This document shows, in pieces, positions 54,575 through 64,000 of a stretch of DNA of 64,000 nt. This stretch comes from Xylocopa sonorina (taxonomy: Eukaryota; Arthropoda; Insecta; Hymenoptera; Apidae). The notes beneath the pieces were generated by a model. It worked only from the letters and a program-made list of their open reading frames with translations. It made no database searches and was not told the origin of the DNA. The stretch's first letter is position 1. Every line of letters begins with the position of its first letter. The translations under genes were made by a program, and so were the position numbers. The DNA lies in contig NW_027490442.1 in assembly GCF_050948175.1 (NCBI RefSeq), forward strand, positions 62,001 to 126,000. The letters are read 5' to 3'.

Positions 54575-56200
54575 CACTTCGCAATGAATATTATATCTTA
54601 CCATGAAACATAGAGGTGAGATGCGATATCGCGTTCTAAGAAGCATTAGAACTCTATTGCTACGATACGTAGACATCTGCAAACCCTATTTCCTAGCAAG
54701 GAAGTGTCGCATTTACTTTCATTTGAAGTGAATACGAGGTATACATAATACTCTACAATGAATATTATATCTTACCAAGAAACATAGAAATGAAATGCGA
54801 CATCTCGTTTTATAAAGCATTAGAATTCTATTGCTGCGATACGTAGACATCTGCAAACGCTATTTCCTAGCATGTAAGTGTCGCATTTACATTCTTTTGA
54901 AGTGAATACGAGGTATACATGACACATCGCAATGATTATTATATCTTATCATGAAACATAGGTGTGAGATGCGATATCGCGTTTTAAGAAGCATTAGATC
55001 ACCCTTGCTACGATACGTAGACATCTGTAAACGCTATTTCCTAGCATGTAAGTGTCGCGTTTACATTCTTTTGATGTGAATACGAGGTATACATGACACT
55101 TCGCAATGAATATTATATCTTATCATGAAACATAGAAATGCGATGCGACATCTCGTTTTAAGATGTATTAGATCTCTATTATGTCCATACGTAGTCGTCT
55201 GGAAACGCAATTTCCTAGCAAGGAAGTGTCGCACTTACATCCTTTTGAAGTGAATACGAAGTATACATAACACTTCGCACTGAATATTATATCTTATCAT
55301 GAAACATAGAAATGAGATGCGGCATCTCGTTTTAAGAAGCATTAGAACTCTATTGCTGCGATACGTAGACATCTGCAAATGCTATTTCCTAGCATGTAAG
55401 TGTCGCATTTACATTCTTTTGAAGTGAATACGAGGTATACATGACACTTCGCAATGAATATTATACCTTACCATGAAACATAGAAGTGAGATGCGATATC
55501 GCGTTCTAAGAAGCATTAGAACTCTATTGCTACGATACGTAGACATCTGCAAACGCTATTTCCTAGCATGGAAGTGACTTATTTACGTTCTTTTGAAGTG
55601 AATACGAGGTATACATGACACTTCGCAATGAATATTATATCTTATCATGAAACATAGAAGTGAGATGCGATATCGCGTTCTAAGAAGCATTAGAAATCTA
55701 TTGCTACGATACGTAGACATATGGAAACGTTATTCCCTAGCATGGAAGTGTCGCATTTACATTCTTTTGAAGTGAATACGAGATATACATGACACTTCGC
55801 AATGAATATTATATGTTATCATGAAACATTGGAGTGAGATGCGATATCGCGTTTTAAGAAGCATTAGAACTCTATTGCTACGATACCTAGACATCTGCAA
55901 ACGCTATTTCCTAGCATGGATGTGTCGCATTTACATTCTTTTGAAGTGAATACGATGTGTACATAACACTTCGCAATGAATATTATATCTTACCATGAAA
56001 CATAGAGGTGAGATGCGATATCGCGTTCTAAGAAGCATTAGAACTCTATTGCTACGATACGTAGACATCTGCAAACCCTATTTCCTAGCAAGGAAGTGTC
56101 GCATTTACTTTCATTTGAAGTGAATACGAGGTATACATAATACTCTACAATGAATATTATATCTTACCAAGAAACAGAAATGAAATGCGACATCTCGTTT
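54575..56200 (+). repeat. 8-monomer tandem unit (1392 bp), second copy partial
   Basis: ACCATGAAACATAGAGGTG with ATTTACTTTCATTTG occurs at 54600 and again at 55992, 1392 bp (8 x 174) apart. Both features are rare, so this is a direct duplication. The second copy is only about 200 bp long. It contains a 2-bp deletion, AGAAACAGAAATG, at 56170-56182 for the usual AGAAACATAGAAATG. Confidence 0.8.
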
Positions 56201-57206
56201 TATAAAGCATTAGAACTCTATTGCTACGATATGTAGACATCTGCAAACGCTACTTCCTAGCATGGAAGTGTCGCATTTACATTCTTTTGAAGTGAATACG
56301 AGATATACATGACACTCCGCAATGAATATTATATCTTATCATGATATATAGGAATGAGGTGCTATATCGCGTTTTGAGAAGCATTAGAACTCTATTGCTA
56401 ATATACGTAGACATCTGCAAACAATATTTCCTAGCAAGGAAATGTCGCACTTACATTCCATTGAAGTCTATACGAGGTATACAAAACATTACACAATGAA
56501 TATTATATCTTATTACGAAACATAGAAATGAAATACGACATCTCGTTTTAAGAAGCATTAGTACTCTATTGCTGTGATGCGTAGACATCTGCAAAGGCTA
56601 TTTCCAAGCATGGAAGGGTCGCATTTACATTCTTTTGTAGTGAATACGAGGTATACATAACACTCAATAATGAATATTATATCTTATCATGAAACATAGA
56701 AATGAAATACGACTTCTCAATTTAAGAAGCATTAGAACTCTATTGCTACGATACGTAGACATCTGCAAACGCTATTTCCTAGCATGGAAGTGCCGCATTT
56801 ACATTCTTTTGAAGATAATACGAGGTATACATAACATTCCGCAATGAATATTATATCTTATTACGAAGCATAGAAATGAAATACGACTTCTCGTTTTAAG
56901 AAGCATTAGAACTCTATTGCTACGATACGTAGACATCTGCAAACAATATTTCCTAGCAAGGAAGTGTCGCATTTACATTCTTTTGAAGTGAATACGAGGT
57001 ATACATAACATTCCGCAATGAATATTATATCTTATCACGAAACATAGAAATGAGATGCGACATCTCGTATTAAGAAGCATTAGAACTCTATTGCTACGAT
57101 ACGTAGACATCTGCAAACGCTATTTCCTAGCATGGAAGTGTCGCATTTTCATTCATTTGAAGTATATGCGTGGTATACATGACACTTCGCATTGAATATT
57201 ATGTCT
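56201..57206 (+). repeat. Block matching 50640-51170 and 30290-30770
   Basis: ATGATATATAGGAATG recurs from 50774 (offset 5567, 32 monomers minus 1 bp). Next come GAAGTCTATACG, TTTCCAAGCATGG, GTGCCGC, GAAGATAATACG and the ATGCGTGG monomer (57166), in the order of 30290-30770. Confidence 0.8.
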
Positions 57207-57902
57207 TATCATGAAACGTAGGAGTGAGATGCGATATGGCATTTTAAGAATCATTAGAACTCTATTGTTTCGACACGTAGTCATCTGAGAACGCTATTTC
57301 CTAGCAAGGAAGTGTCGCATTTACATTCTTTTGAAGTGACTACAAGGTATACATAACACTCCATAATGAATATTATATCTTAACATGAAACATAGCAGTG
57401 AGATGCGATATCGCGTTTTAAGAAGTATCAGAACTCTATTGCTACGATACGTAGACATCTGCAAACGCTATTTCCTAGCATGGAAGTGTCGCATCTACAT
57501 TCTTTTGAAGTGAATACGAGGTATACATAACATTCCGCAATGAATATTATATCTTATCATGAAACGTAGGAGTGAGATGCGATATGGCATTTTAAGAATC
57601 ATTAGAACTCTATTGTTTCGACACGTAGTCATCTGAAAACGCTATTTCCTGGCAAGGAAGTGTCGCATTTACATTCTTTTGAAGTGACTACAAGGTATAC
57701 ATAACACTCCATAATGAATATTATATCTTAACATGAAACATAGCAGTGAGAAGCGATATCGCGTTTTAAGAAGTATTAGAACTCTATTGCTACGATACGT
57801 AGACATCTGCAAACGCTATTTCCTAGCATGGAAGTGTCGCATCTACATTCTTTTGAAGTGAATACGAGGTATACATAACATTCCGCAATGAATATTATAT
57901 CT
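57207..57902 (+). repeat. Tandem dimer (348 bp x 2)
   Basis: AAACGTAGGAGTG with TTGTTTCGACACG and GACTACAAGG, then a CATCTACATTC monomer, is repeated once (GGAGTG at 57221 and 57569). This is the same dimer as at 30904-31599. Near 62789 and 63311 the equivalent monomers are three monomers (522 bp) apart. Confidence 0.85.
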
Positions 57903-58720
57903 TATTACGAAGCCTAGAAATGAAATACGACTTCTCGTTTTAAGAAGCATTAGAACTCTATTGCTACGATACGTAGACATCTGCAAACAATATTTCCTAG
58001 CAAGGAAGTGTCGCATTTACATTCTTTTGAAGTGAATACGAGGTATACATAACATTCCGCAATGAATATTATATCTTATCATGAAACATAGAAATGGGAT
58101 GCGATATCGCTATTTAAGAAACATTAGAACTCTATTGCTTCGATACGTAGAAATCTTGGAACGCTATTTCCTTGAAAGGAAGTGGCGCATTTACAATCAT
58201 TTGAAGTGAATACGAGGTATACATAACACTCTACCATGTATATTATATCTTATCACGAAACATAGAAATGAAATGTGACATCTCGTTTTAAGAAGCATTA
58301 GAACTCTATTGCTACGATACGTGGACATCTGCAAACGCTATTTCCTAGCATGTAAGTGTCGCATTTACATTCTTTTGAAGTGAAAACGAGGTATACATGA
58401 CACATCGCAATGATTATTATATCTTATCATGAAACATAGATGTGAGATGCGATATCGCGATTTAAGAAGCACTAGAACTCTATTGCTACGATGCGTAGAC
58501 ATCTGCAAATGTTATTTCCTAGCAAGGAAGTGTCGCATTTACATTCTTTTGACGTGAATACGAGGTAAACATAACATTCCACAATGAAAATTACACCTTA
58601 TTACGAAATATAGAAATGAAATGCGACTTCTCATTTTAAGAAGCATTAGAACTCTATTGCTACGATACGTAGACACCTGCAAACCCTATTTCCTAGCATG
58701 GAAGTGCCGCATTTACATTC
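57903..58720 (+). repeat. Mosaic satellite segment with TTCCTTGAAAGGAA
   Basis: ATTACGAAGCCTAG, two AATATTTCC or GGAACG monomers, TTCCTTGAAAGGAA (58168-58181, here in a monomer with GTAGAAATCTTGG), then TTTTGACGTGAATACG with GAAAATTACACC as at 32280 and 38886. Pure satellite. Confidence 0.8.
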
Positions 58721-61580
58721 TTTTGAAGTGAATACGAGGTATACATGACACTTCGCAATGAATATTATATCTTATCATAAAACATAGGAGTGAGATGCGA
58801 TATCGCGTTTCAAGGAGCATTAGAACTCTATTGCTACGATACGTAGACATCTGCAAACAATATTTCCTAGCATGGAAGTGTCGCATTTACATTCTTTTGA
58901 AGTGAATACGAGGTATACATGACACTTCGCAATGAATATTATATCTTATCATGAAACATGGGAGTGAGATGCGATATGGCATTTTAAGAATCATTAGAAC
59001 TCTATTGTTCCGACACGCAGTCATCTGGAAACGCTATTTCCTAGCAAGGAAGTGTCGCATTTGCATTCTTTTGAAGTGACTACGGGGTATACATAACACT
59101 CCATAATGAATATTATATCTTAACATGAAACATAGCAGTGAGATGCGATATCGCGTTTTAAGAAGCATTAGAACTCTATTGCTACGATACGTAGACATCT
59201 GCAAACGCTATTTCCTAGCTTGGAAGTGTCGCATCTACATTCTTTCGAAGATAATACGAGGTATACATAACATTCCGCAATGAATATTATACCTTATCAT
59301 GAAGCATATAAGAGTGATGCGATATCGCGTTTTAAGAAGCATTAGAACTCTATTGCTACGATACGTAGACATCTGCAAACGCTATTTCCTAGCACGTAAG
59401 TGTCGCATTTACATTCTTTTGAAGTGAATACGAGGTATACATGACACATCGCAATGATTATTATATCTTATCATGAAACATAGGTGTGAGATACGATATC
59501 GCGTTTTAAGAAGCATTAGATCTCTCTTGCTACGATACGTAGACATCTGCAAACGCTATTTCCTAGCATGGAAGTGTCGCATTTACATTCTTTTGAATTT
59601 ATTACGCGGTATACATAACACTCCACAATGAATATTACATCTTATCACGAAACATAGAAATGAAATGCGACATCTCGTTTTAAGTAGCATTAGAACTCTA
59701 TTGCAACGATACGTATAAATCTGCAATCGCTATTTCCTAGCATGGAAATGACGCACTTGCATTCCATTAAAGCGAATACGAGGTATACATAACATTACAC
59801 AATGCATATTATATCCTATTACGAAACATAGAAATGAAATACGACATCTCGTTTTAAGAAGCATTAGTACTCTATTGCTGTGATACGTAGACATCTGCAA
59901 ACAATATTTCCTAGCATGTGAGTGTCGCATTTACATTCTTTTGAAGTGAGAACGAGGTATACATGACACTTCGCAATGAATATTATATCTTATCATGAAA
60001 CATAGGTATGAGGTGCTATATCGCATTTTAAGAAGCATTAGAACCCTATTGCTACGATACGTAGACATCTGCAAACGCCACTTCCTAGCATGGAAGTGTC
60101 GCATTTACATTCTTTTGAAGTGAATACGAGGTATACATGACACTTCGCAATGAATATAATATCTTATCATGAAACATAGAAGTGAGATGCGATATGGCAT
60201 TTTAAGAATCATTAGAACTCTATTGTGTCGACACGTAGTCATCTGGCAACGCTATTTCCTAGCAACGAAGTGTCGCATTCACATCCTTTTGAGGTGAATA
60301 CGAGGTATACATGACACTTCGCAATGAATATTATATCTTATCATGAAACATGGAAGTGAGAAGCGATATCGCGTTCTAAGAAGCATTAGAACTCTATTGC
60401 TACGATACGTAGACATCTGCAAAGGCTATTTCCTAGCATGGAAGGGTCGCATTTACATTCTTTTGAAGTGAGTACGAGGTATACATAGCAATCCATAATG
60501 AATATTATATCTTATCATGAAATATAGCACTGAGATGCGATATCGCGTTATAAGAAGTATTAGAACTCTATTGCTACGATACGTAGACATCTGCAAACGC
60601 TATTTCCTAGCATGGAAGTGTCGCATCTACATTCTTTTGAAGTGAATACGAGGTGTACATGACAATTCGCAATGAATATTATACCTTATCATGAAACATA
60701 AAAGAGAGATGCGATATCGCGTCTTAGGAAGCATTAGAACTCTATTGCTACGATACGTAGACATCTGCAAACGCTACTTCCTAGCATGGAGGTGTCGCAT
60801 TTACATTCTTTTGAAGTGAATACGAGGTATACATGACACTTCGCAATGAATATTATATCTTATCATGAAACATGGAAGTGAGGTGCGATATCGCGTTCTA
60901 AGAAGCTTTAGATCTCTCTTGCTACGATACGTAGACATCTGCAAACCCTATTTCCTAGCAAGGAAGTGTCGCATTTACATTCATTTGATGTGAATACGAG
61001 GTATACATAATACTCTACAATGAATATTATACCTTACCAAGAAACATAGAAATGAAATGCGACATCTCGTTTTATAAAGCATTAGAATTCTATTGCTGCG
61101 ATACGTAAACATCTGCAAACGCTATTTCCTAGCATGTAAGTGTCGCATTTACATTCTTTTGAAGTGAATACGAGGTATACATGACACATCGCAATGATTA
61201 TTATATCTTATCATGAAACATAGAAATGCGATGCGACATCTCGTTTTAAGATGTATTAGAACTCTATTATTTCCATACGTAGTCGTCTGGAAACGCAATT
61301 TCCTAGCAAGGAAGTGTCGCACTTACATCCTTTTGAATTGAATACGAAGTATACATGACACTTCGCAATGAATATTATATCTTATCATGAAACATAGAAA
61401 TGCGATGCGACATCTCGTTCTAAGATGTATTAGAACTCTATTATTTCCATACGTAGTCGTCTGGAAACGCAATTTCCTAGCAAGGAAGTGTCCCACTTAC
61501 ATCCTTTTGAAGTGAATACGAAGTATACATAACACTTCGCACTGAATACTATATCTTATCATGAAACATAGAAATGAGAT
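58721..61580 (+). repeat. Block matching 39061-42850, shorter by six monomers
   Basis: The rare markers of 39061-42850 are present in order, with offsets 19663, 19315 and 18619. The two steps are whole-monomer losses of two and four monomers in this copy relative to the upstream one (or gains there). Confidence 0.85.
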
Positions 61581-62530
61581 GCGGCATCTCGTTTTAAGAA
61601 TAATTAGAACACTATTGTTACGACACGTAGACATCTGCAAACGCTATTTCCCAGCATGGAAGCGTCGCATTTACATTCGTGTCATGTGAATACGAAGTAT
61701 ACATGACACTTCGCAATGAATATTATATCTTATCATGAAACATAGATGTGAGATGCGATATCGCGTTCTAAGAAGCATTAGAACTCTATTGCTGCGATAC
61801 GTAGACATCTGCAAATGCTATTTCCTAGCATGTAAGTGTCGCATTTACATTCTTTTGAAGTGAATACGAGGTATACATGACACTTCGCAATGAATATTAT
61901 ATCTTATCATGAAACATATAAGTGAGATGCGATATCGCGTTCTAAGAAGCATTAGAACTCTATTGCTGCGATACGTAGACATCTGCAAATGCTATTTCCT
62001 AGCATGTAAGTGTCGCATTTACATCCTTTTGAAGTGAATACGAGGTAATCATGACACTTCGCAATGAATATTATATCTTATCATGAAACATAGAAGTGAG
62101 ATGCGATATCGCGTTCTAAGAAGCAATAGAAATTTATTGATACGATACATAGACATATGGAAACGCTATTCCCTAGCATGGAAGTGTCGCATTTACATTC
62201 TTTTGAAGTGAATGCGAGGTATACATAACACTCCACAATGAATATTGTATCTTATCACGAAACATAGAAATGAAATGCGACATCTAGTTTTAAGTAGCAT
62301 TAAAACTCTACTGCTACGATACGTAGACATCTGCAAACGCTATTTCCTAGCATGGAAGTGTCGCATTTACATTCTTTTGAAGTGAATACGAGATACACAT
62401 GACACTTCGCAATGAATATTATATGTTATCATGAAACATGGGAGTGAGATGCGATATCGCATTTTAAGAAGCATTAGAACTCTATTGCTACGTTACGTAG
62501 ACATCTGCAAACCCTATTTCCTAGCATGGA
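61581..62530 (+). repeat. Block related to 2700-4400
   Basis: ATGCGGCATCTC with CATGTGAATACGAAG, GAGGTAATCATG, ATACATAGACATATGG, and TAGCATTAAAACTCTACTGC appear in the order of 2700-4400 but with intervening monomers missing. GAATAATTAGAAC at 61608 is a private change. Confidence 0.8.
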
Positions 62531-64000
62531 AGTGTCGCATTTTCATTCATTTGAAGTATATGCGTGGTATACATGACACTTCGCATTGAATATTATGTCT
62601 TATTAGGAAACATAGGAATGAGATGCGATATCGCGTTTTAGGAAGCGTTAGGACTTTATTGCTACGATAAGTAGACACCTGCAAACGCTATTTCCAAGCA
62701 AGGAAGTGTCGCATTTACATTCTTTTGAAGTGAATACGAGGTATACATAACACTTCGCAATGAATATTATATCTTATCATGAAACGTAGGAGTGAGATGC
62801 GATATGGCATTTTAAGAATCATTAGAACTCTATTGTTTCGACACGTAGTCATCTGAAAACGCTATTTCCTAGCAAGGACGTGTCGCATTTACATTCTTTT
62901 GAAGTGACTACAAGGTATACATAACACTCCATAATGAATATTATATCTTAACATGAAACATAGCAGTGAGATGCGATATCGCGTTTTAAGAAGTATTAGA
63001 ACTCTATTGCTACGATACGTAGACATCTGCAAACGCTATTTCCTAGCATGGAAGTGTCGCATCTACATTCTTTTGAAGTGAATACGAGGTATACATAACA
63101 TTCCGCAATGAATATTATATCTTATTACGAAGCATAGAAATGAAATACGACTTCTCGTTTTAAGAAGCATTAGAACTCTATTGCTACGATACGTAGACAT
63201 CTGCAAACAATATTTCCTAGCAAGGAAGTGTCGCATTTACATTCTTTTGAAGTGAATACGAGGTATACATGACACTTCGCAATGAATATTATATCTTATC
63301 ATGAAACGTAGGAGTGAGATGCGATATGGCATTTTAAGAATCATTAGAACTCTATTGTTTCGACACGTAGTCATCTGAAAACGCTATTTCCTAGCAAGGA
63401 AGTGTCGCATTTACATTCTTTTGAAGTGACTACAAGGTATACATAACACTCCATAATGAATATTATATCTTAACATGAAACATAGCAGTGAGATGCGATA
63501 TCGCGTTTTAAGAAGCATTAGAACTCTATTGCTACGATACGTAGACATCTGCAAACGCTATTTCCTAGCATGGAAGTGTCGCATCTACATTCTTTTGAAG
63601 ATAATTCGAGGTATACATAACATTCCGCAATGAATATTATACCCTATCATGAAACATATAAGAGAGATGCGATATCGCGTTTTAGGAAGCATTAGAACTC
63701 TACTGCTACGATACGTAGACATCTGCAAAGGCAATTTCCTAGCATGGAAGGGTCGCATTTACATTCTTTTGAAGTGAGTACGAGGTATACATGACACTTC
63801 GCAATGAATATTATATCTGAACATGAAACATAGAAGTGAGATGCAACATCTCGTTTTAAGAAGCATTAGAACTCTATTGCTACGATACGTAGGCATCTGC
63901 AAACGCTATTCCCTAGCATGGAAGTGTCGCATTTACATTCTTTTGAAGTGAATACGAGATATACATGACACTTCGCAATGGATACTATATCTTACCATGA
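62531..64000 (+). repeat. Block matching about 30692-31940 and 37300-38550
   Basis: The ATGCGTGG monomer (62560), GTCTTATTAGG, AAACGTAGGAGTG with GACTACAAGG, GAAGATAATTCG, GCATATAAGAG-like CATATAAGAG and ATGCAACATCTC recur in order. The array runs off the right window edge inside a monomer with TTCGCAATGGATACTATATC, otherwise seen only at 20830. Confidence 0.85.

Larger units (their letters stand above)
1..64000 (+). repeat. 174-bp satellite DNA array spanning the whole window
   Basis: TAAGAAGCATTAGAAC or a close variant recurs every 174 bp: 1, 175, 349, 523, 697, 871, 1045 and so on to the last line. All copies are head to tail on the + strand. The hand-built consensus is about 36% G+C and carries TACGTA (30-35), GTATAC (103-108), AATATT (125-130) and often GATATC (163-168). 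No unique spacer of 300 bp or more was found. The monomer length is close to that of many centromeric satellites (about 170-180 bp), which is known of such repeats generally; a centromeric role here is inference. The window holds no gene, no tRNA or rRNA and no transposon. I do not recognise the family or the species. Confidence 0.98.

Noticed and set aside
1..64000. CRISPR array
   Set aside because: The repeated unit is 174 bp and contiguous; there are no unique spacers between short repeats and no cas genes.
1..64000. CENP-B box
   Set aside because: The consensus was scanned on both strands for TTCG-N4-A-N2-CGGG. The only near start, TTCGCAATGAAT, lacks the needed A at the right place and the CGGG.
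1..64000. Relationship to Brassicaceae centromere repeats, from TTTTGAGAAGCATTAG resembling a short piece of those satellites
   Set aside because: Only a stretch of about 11 bases looks similar, it is present in a minority of monomers, and the rest of the monomer does not match what I recall. Not enough to assign a lineage.
1..64000. Inverted arrays or palindromic array turnaround
   Set aside because: All monomers examined read in the same direction; no reverse-complement copy of TAAGAAGCATTAG was seen on the + strand.
1..64000. A novel gene-encoded system such as a defence island or phage
   Set aside because: No reading frame longer than 105 codons exists, and all sequence is accounted for by the satellite family.

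Overview
The whole 64 kb window is one uninterrupted satellite DNA array. A monomer of about 174 bp repeats head to tail on the + strand from the first base to the last, roughly 368 times. I found no gene, RNA gene, transposon, CRISPR array, telomere repeat or unique-sequence island. My hand-derived consensus is about 36% G+C. All copies run in one direction and I saw no inversion. This points to a eukaryotic constitutive heterochromatin block (centromeric, pericentromeric, subtelomeric, or on a sex or B chromosome) from a long-read assembly. The sequence does not let me name the species, and I did not recognise the family.

Monomer anatomy, numbering from the first base of TAAGAAGCAT (window position 1): TACGTA at 30-35, a TTCC-N6-GGAA dyad at 54-67, GTATAC at 103-108, AATATT at 125-130, and the 10-bp palindrome GCGATATCGC at 161-170. 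GAAGTG occurs three times in direct orientation (65, 89, 151) and once inverted (113-118). Monomers fall into recognisable variant classes that differ by substitutions and rare 1-5 bp indels, and the order of classes is conserved between distant parts of the array.

Large-scale layout: the array is a mosaic of higher-order repeats (HORs). The clearest is a direct tandem pair of a 38-monomer, 6608-bp unit (about 25845-32452 and 32453-39060). Other tandem units are 16 monomers (2784 bp, 13965-19294), 11 monomers +1 bp (1915 bp, 24921-28355), 18 monomers +1 bp (3133 bp, 48858-53347), 8 monomers (1392 bp, 54575-56200), 4 monomers (696 bp, 48162-49550), and several dimers (348 bp). Dispersed collinear pairs include 1-4655 with 17405-23973, 5114-7380 with 12947-14865, 5951-7470 with 24921-26440, 8641-9740 with 53359-54458, 10821-12540 with 45619-47686, and 38958-42850 with 58621-61580. 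Collinear copies differ mainly by whole-monomer gains and losses, as expected from unequal exchange and amplification in register.

No genes cooperate here. Short open frames exist only because 174 is divisible by three (58 codons), so a frame that loses its stop in one monomer can run into the next. All coordinates of block edges were read by eye and may be off by tens of bases.
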